From positions 1 to 47,172 of the forward strand of contig NHBG02000004.1 in assembly GCA_002167855.2 (NCBI GenBank): a DNA stretch of 47,172 bases. The letters are read 5' to 3'. Positions within the stretch are counted from its first letter, which is position 1. Each line of letters opens with the position of its first letter. Source of the stretch: Gammaproteobacteria bacterium TMED1. GTDB taxonomy: Bacteria > Pseudomonadota > Gammaproteobacteria > Pseudomonadales > Azotimanducaceae. Of the stretch, positions 20,147 through 28,708 are shown piece after piece. The notes under the pieces are model-generated. The model was not told the origin of the DNA. It made no database searches and was given only the letters and a program-made list of their open reading frames with translations. The position numbers were made by a program, and so were the translations under genes.

Positions 20147-20536
20147 TCAGGTGAAGTATCCCACTATTCCTGTCGCCCAAACGCTGCCAGCGATCAACAA
20201 GGCCATCATTGTCGCTGCGGAACCATAGTCTTTGGCAAGCCCTGACTTTGGGTGGTGCTCCACGCTGATGCGATCGACTACTGCCTCGATTGCTGAATTC
20301 AGTAGCTCGACAACCAGAACGAATACCGAAACTGCCATCAGTAAAACGAACTCCTTCAGGGACGATGAAATTATCAGCCCAACTGGAATCAGACAAACCA
20401 GCAGGGCAAGCTCCTGGCGAAAAGCGGACTCATGCATAAACGCACTTTTCAGGCCGTGCATCGAAAATCGCGTGGCATTGATCAGGTGACGAATCCCCGT
20501 ATTGCTACTTTTATCAAAATAACTTTGTTCTGCCAT
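20147..20536 (-). CDS. dgkA: Diacylglycerol kinase
   Basis: 129 residues, three membrane helices, typical of the small integral-membrane DgkA. The conserved active-site segment is VELLNSAIEAVVDRIS (~79-94) followed by HPKSGLAKDYGSAATMMAL. It phosphorylates diacylglycerol to phosphatidic acid, recycling the lipid by-product of envelope glycan modification. Another open frame in a different phase (20112-20396) is an overlapping shadow. Confidence 0.95.
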   Translation of the reverse strand: MAEQSYFDKSSNTGIRHLINATRFSMHGLKSAFMHESAFRQELALLVCLIPVGLIISSSLKEFVLLMAVSVFVLVVELLNSAIEAVVDRISVEHHPKSGLAKDYGSAATMMALLIAGSVWATGIVGYFT

Positions 20537-20967
20537 CGTCTATCCAAAGTTGCGAAATCGGCGCCAGAACCCAGGCAGCGACAAAATGGGGGATGTGCTT
20601 GACGTCCCTGTCAGACACCTAAGGAAGGTTTTGGGTGGACCTTCTTTAGGGAAAGCATACTAACGTGCCTTCGTTAAGCATCGCTATATACAAGTTAAAG
20701 AATCGGAGAATATTCACGCTTTCGCAAACAATTCGTCCACATGTGCGCCATAAAAAAATGTGACTTTATAGATACCGGCTAGAATGAGCGACTTTAAGCA
20801 ATTTGGTCGGATAGAACTGACATCTTGTTTGGTCCGTAATCCGTACTCTACGACCTAATCAATACTCCCATAACTGTTAAATCGAGATAGAAATTGCCAT
20901 TGATAATCCTAACTATAGTGGGTTATCCCAAGCACTTAAACATAGTTAAATAAGAGGACAAATCAAT
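20537..20967. other. intergenic region upstream of dgkA
   Basis: About 430 bp without a gene. The one clear structure is a 12-bp inverted repeat at 20618-20650. The G+C content drops visibly from about 20640 onward, which marks the change from the dgkA segment to the catabolic cluster. Confidence 0.5.
20618..20650. repeat. 12-bp inverted repeat, hairpin
   Basis: Arms CCTAAGGAAGGT and ACCTTCTTTAGG (one G-T pair) around a 9-nt loop, 82 bp upstream of dgkA. There is no T-run on either side, so it is not a canonical terminator. It could be an operator, an mRNA leader structure or the trace of a mobile repeat. Confidence 0.5.
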
Positions 20968-22077
20968 TTAGGAAGGCGCCTGGGACGGATCATAGTAAGG
21001 CCTATCACCACTGACAGTTACCCTTCGCAATACTCTTTCATGCGGCCAGTAATCACTGGCCGCATAATGCTGAACAGCACGATTATCCCAGAACGCTATA
21101 GAACCAGCTTCATACCTGAAACGGCAGACATATTCCTCTCGAGTATGCTGAACACTGAGTTGTCGAATAATGTCCTTGCATTCATCTGGAGGAAGCGTTT
21201 CGCCTGTTCTCCCGTCAAACAGGGCATCCTGACGAATAAAACCTAGATGAACGTAAAGCGCTGTTTTGCCAGTTTCCGGATGTGTTCGTAGCAAAGGGTG
21301 ACTGACGCCAAATGGGACCTTCTGCTTAATTTCATTGTGTAACTCTTCAGGATATTTCCGCATGAATACACGATAGTCATTAATACCATATAAGTGCTGA
21401 AGCCGATCCTTAAGATCAGGAGGCAAACCGAGGTAAGCGGCGTGACTATCTGAAAACAATGTAGAGCCACCAATTGGGGGAGCAACATCAACCTGGGCAA
21501 TCGACCCTAGCGAAGGGTTTTCCATCCATGTAACGTCGGTGTGCCAGTTATTTTCAGAGCCGGGCCGATTCTCATTATGATGAATGTAGAAGAGATAAGG
21601 ATTTTTACCTGGAGGCCCGAATGGAAATGCGTCCAGGGTACCAAATCGTTTGCCAAACTGAACCTGCTGGTCCTCACTCAGATGCTGATTGTGGAAAAAT
21701 ATAACTTTTCGCTCCAGAAGAGTCTGCCTGATAAAGCTTATCTGCTCATCGCTGAGCTCATCCTTTAGATCGATATTATGTATTACCGTACCGAGGGTTA
21801 CAGCTAAATGTTCAAACTCATAGCCAAATCTGGCGGCCTGATTTGCCAGATTGACACTAACAGGACGCATACCCATCTGCTGATATTCTAGCGCTACACC
21901 CAGACCGGAAAGACTGTAGGGTCGGAATCGCTGTTCCAGCGGTAGGCCTGAATTTATTTTATCTGCTTCTGCTATTTCGCTTACTCTTCCATGGGGATAG
22001 AGTTTGCCTAGGAGACTTAAAGCATTACGATTGTATTCTTCATTCTTCTCGATAGCATTGTTCGAATTGGCGGTCAC
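20968..22077 (-). CDS. TauD/TfdA-family Fe(II)/2-oxoglutarate-dependent dioxygenase
   Basis: 369 residues. The iron ligands are NNWHTDVTW (His179, Asp181) and DNRAVQHYAASDY (His337); Arg348 and Arg352 match the 2-oxoglutarate-binding arginines of TauD. The catalytic part closely follows the TauD pattern. It has ~75 extra N-terminal residues compared with TauD (283). Family members release sulfite or an aldehyde from taurine, or cleave alkyl sulfates (AtsK type), or oxidise other small acids. It lies 220 bp downstream of a sulfatase gene on the same strand, which favours an organosulfur substrate, but the substrate is inferred only. Confidence 0.85.
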   Translation of the reverse strand: MTANSNNAIEKNEEYNRNALSLLGKLYPHGRVSEIAEADKINSGLPLEQRFRPYSLSGLGVALEYQQMGMRPVSVNLANQAARFGYEFEHLAVTLGTVIHNIDLKDELSDEQISFIRQTLLERKVIFFHNQHLSEDQQVQFGKRFGTLDAFPFGPPGKNPYLFYIHHNENRPGSENNWHTDVTWMENPSLGSIAQVDVAPPIGGSTLFSDSHAAYLGLPPDLKDRLQHLYGINDYRVFMRKYPEELHNEIKQKVPFGVSHPLLRTHPETGKTALYVHLGFIRQDALFDGRTGETLPPDECKDIIRQLSVQHTREEYVCRFRYEAGSIAFWDNRAVQHYAASDYWPHERVLRRVTVSGDRPYYDPSQAPS

Positions 22078-22297
22078 CGATCTTACCTAATGAGTTGCAA
22101 AAGCTCATTGAAGAACATGTATGAAGATTTTTCCACTAATTATTTATCATTTGGTTAGGAGCGGAGGATCCGCAGATCGGCTTATATTAAACAAGCTCAA
22201 AACCTGGGTTTTCCAAAATGACATGTACAATAACTTGAACATATCCTTCCCCTCCGACATACCCAAAAGAAATAAAATTAGCCCCTACTTGATGCGG

Positions 22298-23773
22298 CTA
22301 ATACTCTGGATAAGCCTGGTGAATAGAAGTTGGAATGCCTCCTGCTTGAGCAAGCCTGAGTTGTTGATCGTTAATACCGCTTAATAACTGATTAAAGTGC
22401 GTATCTTGAATCTCGTCAAGAACCTTTGAAAGCGAGCTTTCGTTCACCAAATTAGTAAGTTCATTTGGGTCATTTTCAATGTCGTAAAACTCAACCGGTT
22501 CCCTAGTGACTGAATTGATCGTCATTTTATAATTTTTAGTTCGTGCCATAGAGTACAAATTCACCTCACTAAAAGTAACCTCTTTACCCTCGTGAGCATC
22601 TGGGGAGCCCTTACCCGCCTCAATCTTTGGGATCAGAGAGGAACCGTGATTTTTCTCAAAAGTTTCCGCATCCGCTGCCGACAATATAGTATCGAGAATA
22701 TCGTAGTGGTCAGTTAAACCATTCCCAATCCAAGCGGATGTCCCACCCGGAGGCCTAATAATTAACGGGATATTCAGAGAACCTTCATAAAATACAACCT
22801 TTTGCACTAACCGATGATCACCGAGCATTTCACCGTGGTCTGACGTGTAAATTATCCACGTATTATCCATGAGATCTTTTTCTCTAAGCACCTTTATAAA
22901 ACTACCGATGACCTCATCATCAAATGCGATCTTGGCATAATAATGGCTCTTCATTAACTGACTCTGACTTTCAGTAAGATTAGGAAAACCCCTGCGACTG
23001 AGCATTGTTCTTACCTGTGGAGACATCGGCTCAGATGGCAACGTCATAATTGCTGGAGGCATGTCTTCAGGACGAAAAATATCTCGGTATCTCGCAGGAG
23101 CATCAAAAGGAGGATGAGGACCCACAAGAGCAAGTTGCAGATAAAATGGCCGTTCTTCACCGTACTGCCTTATCCATTCTGCAGCCCGAGAACCAAGATA
23201 GGCATCGATATGCTCATGTTCTTCAAGAAGCGAAGGGAGGTGCTCCCAGGGACGAAGCGTCTTATTCCCCTGACCGTATTTCCAGATAGTCATAGCATCT
23301 TTATGCAACTGCAGCTTGTGTCTCGCCGCAAGAAAATCTTCATAATAGTTACTACTTTTGTCAGAAGGTATCTCACCGATCTCATGTGTAACTTCATACC
23401 CCCAATCATGCAACTCAGATATACGGTCTCTAGTGTGCCCATCATCTACTTGAGGAACCCGAAAATGGGTCTTTCCAAACAACGCAGTGCAGTAACCTGC
23501 TTCACGAACGTTTCTTACGTGACTTTGTCCGAAGCGATCTGCTTCGTTACGATTACCCCAAGCACCATGCTCATTAACGTATTGGCCAGTAGCGAGAGAT
23601 GCTCGAGCGGGCATACAAAGCGGAGAACTCGTATTACAATTTCGGAAAGCTACACCTTCGGCTGCAAGCTCATCCAAATTAGGCGTGCGAACGAACTTAT
23701 TCCCTATGCATCCAAGAGCATCTCCTCGATGCTGATCAGAAAAAATAAGTACGATATTAGGTTTCTTTACCAT
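22298..23773 (-). CDS. Cytosolic type I sulfatase
   Basis: 491 residues of the alkaline-phosphatase-superfamily sulfatases. The formylglycine motif is CMPAR (Cys53); metal ligands are in IFSDQHRGD (Asp13) and YTSDHGEMLGDH (~305). The N-terminus MVKKPNIVLIFSD begins directly with the catalytic fold, so there is no signal peptide and the enzyme should act in the cytoplasm. The closest characterised type by pattern is choline-sulfatase/aryl sulfatase, but the substrate cannot be read from the sequence. No formylglycine-generating enzyme (FGE or anSME) is encoded in this window. It is divergent from aldo/keto reductase 1. Confidence 0.88.
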   Translation of the reverse strand: MVKKPNIVLIFSDQHRGDALGCIGNKFVRTPNLDELAAEGVAFRNCNTSSPLCMPARASLATGQYVNEHGAWGNRNEADRFGQSHVRNVREAGYCTALFGKTHFRVPQVDDGHTRDRISELHDWGYEVTHEIGEIPSDKSSNYYEDFLAARHKLQLHKDAMTIWKYGQGNKTLRPWEHLPSLLEEHEHIDAYLGSRAAEWIRQYGEERPFYLQLALVGPHPPFDAPARYRDIFRPEDMPPAIMTLPSEPMSPQVRTMLSRRGFPNLTESQSQLMKSHYYAKIAFDDEVIGSFIKVLREKDLMDNTWIIYTSDHGEMLGDHRLVQKVVFYEGSLNIPLIIRPPGGTSAWIGNGLTDHYDILDTILSAADAETFEKNHGSSLIPKIEAGKGSPDAHEGKEVTFSEVNLYSMARTKNYKMTINSVTREPVEFYDIENDPNELTNLVNESSLSKVLDEIQDTHFNQLLSGINDQQLRLAQAGGIPTSIHQAYPEY

Positions 23774-23977
23774 ATTCTCAGCTCATTTTTTATCATCAAT
23801 AAAATATAATGATAGATGATGAAGACCTATAATACGAAACAGGGTAAAACCCCTGTATCGCTCTTAGCCTCCCTAATTTATTTGCCTAATTTAAGAGTCA
23901 GCTTTTCGATTATACTTGTTGGCGGTCCAAAGATATCCTCGGAGCCTGACAAACAGAACTAAAAAAAGTGGTTTTCT

Positions 23978-24934
23978 ATGAAAAAAAGAATTTTGGGTAA
24001 TACGGGAATAAAAGTTTCTGAAATAGGCTTCGGTGCATGGACAATTGGCAGCGAAAGTTATGGTGAAGTGAGTGAAGCTGATGCTACTGATGCGATAACC
24101 AGTTATGTGCAGGCTGGAGGCAACTTTATTGATACTGCAAGGCGGTACGGCGCAAGCGAAAGAAGAATTGGTCAATACCTAGAGGCAAATAGAAACCGAG
24201 AAAAACTTATTCTTTGCTCAAAGACGTTTGCCGGGCAAAAAATGGAATCGATAACGGAAATAAGAAAAGATGTTGAAGAGTCTCTCAAACAGCTAAGCAC
24301 TTCTTACATCGACATATACTATCTTCATCAACCTCCGGAAAATGATGAAGTCATTGATAATGCGCTTATACAACTCGAAAAAGCAAAAGAGGAAGGACTG
24401 ATCAAATATATTGGCGCCTCAATCAAAGGGCCCAACGTATCCCAAAGCACATTGGATTTATGCCAAAAATATATCGCAGGTGGCCGAGTTGATGTCCTAC
24501 AGGTGGTCTATAGCGTCTTACGGCAGAAACTCCATGGGGTCATTATTAAAGCCCATGAAGCAGGCATTGGCATCGTAGCCAGAACAGCTCTTGAAAGCGG
24601 CTTCCTCACTGGCAAGTATCCTCCAGGCTTTACATTTCCTGCAGATGACCATCGAGCACGATGGTCACGCGAGCATCTCAACTTTATTCTAGGAACAACG
24701 CAGGACATCAGGAAAATGGTTCCCTCTCCTTATACGAGTATTTCTCAGATGGCGACCAAGTTTACTTTGTCGAACCCAGGCGTATCGACGTTAATTCTTG
24801 GCGCCAGGAACTCTGATCAGGTTATTGAGAATATGGACACATCAAAGCTTCCGATGCTCTCGAGCCCAACACTCGAGATACTAAAACGCAGATATGGCAA
24901 CATTACCGAGAAGTGCAACACGAAGGTCGTATAA
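23978..24934 (+). CDS. Aldo/keto reductase 1
   Basis: 318 residues, a (beta/alpha)8 NAD(P)-dependent oxidoreductase. The catalytic tetrad is visible as Asp in NFIDTARRYG, Tyr in the same motif, Lys in LILCSKTF and His in IYYLHQPP. A C-terminal coenzyme-binding segment (STLILGARNSDQV) is present. It is the first of two adjacent, diverged AKR genes with only 46 bp between them, so they are probably co-transcribed. Likely job: oxidation or reduction of a sugar or its aldehyde; the substrate is not known. Confidence 0.85.
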   Translation: MKKRILGNTGIKVSEIGFGAWTIGSESYGEVSEADATDAITSYVQAGGNFIDTARRYGASERRIGQYLEANRNREKLILCSKTFAGQKMESITEIRKDVEESLKQLSTSYIDIYYLHQPPENDEVIDNALIQLEKAKEEGLIKYIGASIKGPNVSQSTLDLCQKYIAGGRVDVLQVVYSVLRQKLHGVIIKAHEAGIGIVARTALESGFLTGKYPPGFTFPADDHRARWSREHLNFILGTTQDIRKMVPSPYTSISQMATKFTLSNPGVSTLILGARNSDQVIENMDTSKLPMLSSPTLEILKRRYGNITEKCNTKVV

Positions 24935-24980
24935 AAAAGTAGTTTGATCAAAAATATTAATCTTTCAGGAAGCCAATACT

Positions 24981-25922
24981 ATGGAATTGAGAAAGTTAGG
25001 TTCATCAGGACTTAAGACTAGCATTGTTGGTATTGGGTGCAATAACTTTGGTAGTCGCTGCGATGAAAATGTGACCAAAGAGATAGTTCATACTGCACTT
25101 GACTGCGGTATTAATTTTTTTGATACCGCAGATGTCTATGGTCAACGGGGTTTGTCCGAGAAATATCTTGGTAAGGCAATAGCTGGAAAGAGGGAAGACC
25201 TAGTCATTGCAACCAAATTCGGAATGCAAATGGATAGCGAGGGTCGAAAAAAGGGAGGTTCGCGTCGTTATATTATTCAAGCATTAGAGGATAGCTTGAA
25301 ACGCTTAAATACAGATTATATTGATCTATATCAGCAACATTTTCCCGATGATGAAACTCAAATAGAGGAAACGCTCTCAACACTAGACGACCTTGTACAT
25401 CAAGGGAAGATTCGATATCTCGGCTGCTCAAACTTTTCCGGATGGCAAATATCGGACGCCGATTGGACTGCGCGCGATCGCTGCTTTAGCCGCTTCGTTA
25501 CTGCGCAGAATCTTTACAGCCTTTTAGATAGGGGAGTCGAGAAAGAGGTTATCCCTGCTTGCCAGCGATACGGGTTGGGAATTCTTCCGTATTTCCCTCT
25601 AGCTAGCGGACTTTTATCAGGGAAATATATAAGAGGAAAGGAGCCACCGCAGGGCACACGTTTGGCCTCTTGGGGAGATCGTGCAAAATCAGCACTTTCA
25701 GATCATAACTTCGATGTGTTGGAAAAACTCTCAAGCTTTGCTGAGGAAAAGGGTCATTCACTCCTTGAATTAGCAATGAGTTGGCTTGCCTCGCAACCCC
25801 AAATTTCAAGTGTGATCGCTGGCGCTACGTCACCAAAACAAGTGCAGCAAAACGCGCAAGCGGCTGGCTGGCGGCTCTCTGATGAAGAAATGGAGGAAGT
25901 TAGCAGAATAAGTAATAGTTAG
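24981..25922 (+). CDS. Aldo/keto reductase 2
   Basis: 313 residues with the AKR tetrad: Asp and Tyr in FFDTADVYG, Lys in LVIATKFG and His in DLYQQHFPD; the NADP-binding C-terminal motif is SSVIAGATSPKQV. It is clearly a different subfamily from the gene before it, not a recent duplicate. An AGGAAG Shine-Dalgarno precedes the ATG. It is convergent with the GH51 gene, 11 bp apart. Family enzymes of this type act on aldoses or their dehydration products. Confidence 0.86.
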   Translation: MELRKLGSSGLKTSIVGIGCNNFGSRCDENVTKEIVHTALDCGINFFDTADVYGQRGLSEKYLGKAIAGKREDLVIATKFGMQMDSEGRKKGGSRRYIIQALEDSLKRLNTDYIDLYQQHFPDDETQIEETLSTLDDLVHQGKIRYLGCSNFSGWQISDADWTARDRCFSRFVTAQNLYSLLDRGVEKEVIPACQRYGLGILPYFPLASGLLSGKYIRGKEPPQGTRLASWGDRAKSALSDHNFDVLEKLSSFAEEKGHSLLELAMSWLASQPQISSVIAGATSPKQVQQNAQAAGWRLSDEEMEEVSRISNS

Positions 25923-25933
25923 TTAACTTTGCT

Positions 25934-27427
25934 TCAGGAGATACTAACGTCCAAACGTACTAGACTGGCTGGTGGCAACTCGCCTTGCAAGGAGTCCAAC
26001 GTAGACGAAATGTCAGTAAAGTCTTTCGCCACCACTGTATCCTGCTTCTCAAAGGTGTTTACTGCCTTGAGATCTTTGTGGTGCAAAATCTGACCTACTA
26101 CTCGCTCTACTTCCAACCCGAAAAGATTTGCCGTCACTGACACTTTATCTGTGGGCGAGAGATTAATCATAAAAAGAGAAAGATTCCGCTGATCCTTTGA
26201 ATAAATACAAGATGTATCAAGGCACGGGACAGGTCCTTCGTCAGCATCAAAGAAATCACCTGATATACCTAAACGAAGTGAGTCACCCTCCTTACGCTCG
26301 GAATAAAGTTTGAAGGCGTGAAAAGTTGTCTGTTTTAGGAGCTCATCTCCGCGAGTCTTTAAAGGAGCAATGACATTAACTACCTGCGCCAGGTTTGCAA
26401 TTTTCACGACATCAGCGTGCCTGATAAAACTATTAAGGAATTGGCCCGTGACAAGCGCATCCTCAAAATTGTACTCTTCCTCAATCAATGAGGGAGCAAA
26501 TTTACCCTTCCCATCCATCGTCATATTCTTGTACCAGATATTCCACTCATCGAAGCACAAAAAGTTCCTCTCTGAAGCTTTATTCAAGGCCTGTACATAC
26601 CGGCAAGTTGCGTCAATTATTTCGATCTGTCGATCAACTTTCGCACCAGTACCGAAAAATTTAAAAGGATCATTGTCATCATTGCGTACGTACCGATGCA
26701 AGCTAATGTAGTTAGAAAGAGGTCCGATATATTCCATCACCTCTCTGTCCCAGGCAGGAAAGGTTGGCATAAATGCACCACTAGAACCACATGCGATAGT
26801 TTCGATAACAGGGTCGCAGTCTTTCATCATCTTGGCTGCTTGCTGAGCGCGAATCGCATATTCTTTAGCTGGAACATGACCCAATTGCCAAGGGCCATCC
26901 ATTTCGTTACCCAGGCACCAATACCTTACTCCGTAGGGTTTCTTAGCCCCATTGATAGACCTTAGATTGGCATATCTGGTCCCAATCTCGGAATTACAGT
27001 ATTCAACCCAGTTTCTGGCTTCTTCTGGAGTTCCTGTTCCTAAATTGACAGCGACCATTGGTTCCCAATCCATCTTCCTACAAAGCCGCATAAATTCATC
27101 AGTCCCGAAGGCATTAGTTTCGATACTCTGCCAAGCGAGTTCTCTTACCGTGGGCCTTTTTTCGCGGGGGCCTATCCCATCCTCCCAATGATAACCAGAG
27201 GCGAAGTTCCCTCCTGGATAGCGCATGATGGTCATCTGCAGCTCTTTCAGGGCTGTCATTACATCTACCCGAAACCCATCTTCGTCCGCCAGCGCGCTAC
27301 CAGGATCGTAAATACCCTGATAAACGCAGCGTCCAAGATGTTCGATAAAGCCACCAAAAACGTTAGGACTAACCCGGTCGATTACCTGGAGGGGATCGAT
27401 ATTAATTTGGGTAGATTTCAACGACAA
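25934..27427 (-). CDS. Alpha-L-arabinofuranosidase, GH51 family
   Basis: 497 residues: a (beta/alpha)8 barrel followed by a beta-sandwich. The acid/base glutamate is in WCLGNEMDGPW (Glu175) and the nucleophile in LCFDEWNIWY (Glu294); MRYPGGNFASGYHWEDG is a strongly conserved GH51 block. There is no signal peptide, as is usual for GH51, so it acts on short arabinosides taken up by the cell. It starts 15 bp after the SDR gene and is probably co-transcribed with it. Confidence 0.92.
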   Translation of the reverse strand: MSLKSTQINIDPLQVIDRVSPNVFGGFIEHLGRCVYQGIYDPGSALADEDGFRVDVMTALKELQMTIMRYPGGNFASGYHWEDGIGPREKRPTVRELAWQSIETNAFGTDEFMRLCRKMDWEPMVAVNLGTGTPEEARNWVEYCNSEIGTRYANLRSINGAKKPYGVRYWCLGNEMDGPWQLGHVPAKEYAIRAQQAAKMMKDCDPVIETIACGSSGAFMPTFPAWDREVMEYIGPLSNYISLHRYVRNDDNDPFKFFGTGAKVDRQIEIIDATCRYVQALNKASERNFLCFDEWNIWYKNMTMDGKGKFAPSLIEEEYNFEDALVTGQFLNSFIRHADVVKIANLAQVVNVIAPLKTRGDELLKQTTFHAFKLYSERKEGDSLRLGISGDFFDADEGPVPCLDTSCIYSKDQRNLSLFMINLSPTDKVSVTANLFGLEVERVVGQILHHKDLKAVNTFEKQDTVVAKDFTDISSTLDSLQGELPPASLVRLDVSIS

Positions 27428-27442
27428 GTTACCTAAAGAATC

Positions 27443-28261
27443 CTAACTAATTTTATCGTATATCGGTTTGTGCTTTGTGTACCCACCGTCAGTAGTTACC
27501 ACCTCACCCACACACCAGCACTCATTCGACCAAAAATACATAGTTGCAGCAGCTATATGCTTTGGCTCGGTTAGGCCCCCTATGGGCATTGAATCTTCTA
27601 CTGCCTGCAGTCTAGCAGCACTAGTTGGATTTTGAGCAGCCATGATTCCGCGCAAAGGGGATGGCGCAATACCATTTAAAAGCAATCCATACTCTTCAAG
27701 AAAATAGCGCGCTTGCAGTGTTAAAAGATTCATAAGTCCACCCTTGGACTCCTCATAGGCTGCACTCGCTCTTCCCTCAGAACCTACGGTAGCCGATGTT
27801 GATAATATGATAACGCCATGAGTTCTCGGGGCGAACGCAGCTGCTATAATACCCTGCTTTAATACATTATGCGCTCCCCATAAATTTACCTCACAAGCAC
27901 CAAGTATATCCTCTTTCGATAATTCCTCGGGAGGCGTAAGCGGTTTGGGTGAAATACCAGCAGTGTGTTGATAATAGCGAACATTGGGATGACGCCGGAA
28001 AAGCCCTTTGACCTCCTGCTCACTAGTTATATCTATGGTTTCGGCGACAACTTCAAGGTTAATATTTTCCGAGGCTATGGTTTCAGCATATTCGCTCAGA
28101 GAGATATCGTTCCCACCAATCTTTAAGGTATCGGCATGATCGACGAGGACTAACTTTGATAACCCGAGCCATTCGGGGCACCTGTTTGCTAGATATTGCC
28201 CCATTAGACCTACGCCAACTATCATGGCAGTGGAATCTGATTCGTACGTTAAAGGAGTCAT
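27443..28261 (-). CDS. SDR-family dehydrogenase/reductase
   Basis: 272 residues. The nucleotide-binding glycines are in MIVGVGLMGQYLA (~13-25), an NAG-like HTAGISPKP follows strand 4, and the active site Ser-Tyr-Lys is seen as ILSTSATVGS and YEESK (Tyr169, Lys173). The C-terminus VVTTDGGY is typical. The glycine motif GVGLMG is unlike the classical TGxxxGxG, so the protein is a divergent or atypical SDR. It lies between a 62-codon gene upstream and GH51 downstream on the same strand, so sugar oxidation is a reasonable inference. Confidence 0.8.
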   Translation of the reverse strand: MTPLTYESDSTAMIVGVGLMGQYLANRCPEWLGLSKLVLVDHADTLKIGGNDISLSEYAETIASENINLEVVAETIDITSEQEVKGLFRRHPNVRYYQHTAGISPKPLTPPEELSKEDILGACEVNLWGAHNVLKQGIIAAAFAPRTHGVIILSTSATVGSEGRASAAYEESKGGLMNLLTLQARYFLEEYGLLLNGIAPSPLRGIMAAQNPTSAARLQAVEDSMPIGGLTEPKHIAAATMYFWSNECWCVGEVVTTDGGYTKHKPIYDKIS

Positions 28262-28304
28262 GTTGCGAAGAATAACATATTTAGATTCGGAGCCAGAGGG
28301 AGAA

Positions 28305-28493
28305 CTACGCCGGAATTATTTGGGAATTACGTAGACGTTCACAGGCAGACAGATAGTCATCATCTATAATCCAAGTACTGGGCTTCCTGCCCTTGGTCTT
28401 GCTGGGAATTAGAAAACTCGGGTCGAATGGAACCAATTGTGTCACATCATATTCCGCAAGCACAGAATCAGTAGCAGGGAGAAATACTTTCAT
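28305..28493 (-). CDS. 62-residue protein of unknown function
   Basis: A small protein starting MKVFLPATDSVLAEYDVTQL with an ATG preceded by an AGAGA Shine-Dalgarno-like sequence. It is soluble, of mixed charge, with a conserved-looking LVPFDPSFLIPS segment and a helical tail. I do not recognise the family. It is the first gene of the leftward group 62-aa/SDR/GH51 (43-bp gap to the SDR) and is divergent from the two-component genes. It could belong with either neighbour. Confidence 0.55.
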   Translation of the reverse strand: MKVFLPATDSVLAEYDVTQLVPFDPSFLIPSKTKGRKPSTWIIDDDYLSACERLRNSQIIPA

Positions 28494-28708
28494 GTATTTT
28501 CTCTTTTTTAATAAATAGAAGATGAAGTTAACCTATAAATGTTCAAAGATTCGTTGCAAATAATGAAAATTCCCTGAATAAGAGTGGAGAAATGATGAAT
28601 CTAGCGAAATGTTTCAGTTTTTCGTCCGCTGCAATGAGCTTTTTTAATTTTAGACTGTCATAGTAAGCTCAAGAAGCGTGGCAAGCAGAGATAAAACTCA
28701 AAAATAAT
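28494..28708. other. divergent promoter region of the 62-residue gene and the response regulator
   Basis: About 215 bp, A/T-rich, between two divergent genes; this is the place for control by the adjacent response regulator. I see no clear repeated operator by eye. Confidence 0.4.

Noticed and set aside
20112-20396. A 94-codon minus-strand frame.
   Set aside because: Overlaps dgkA in another phase; dgkA matches its family over the full length.
22121-22384. An 87-codon plus-strand frame.
   Set aside because: Partly antisense to the sulfatase 3' end; no Shine-Dalgarno or family pattern.
23114-23809. A 231-codon plus-strand frame.
   Set aside because: Antisense to the sulfatase, whose motifs are intact; no recognisable protein pattern.
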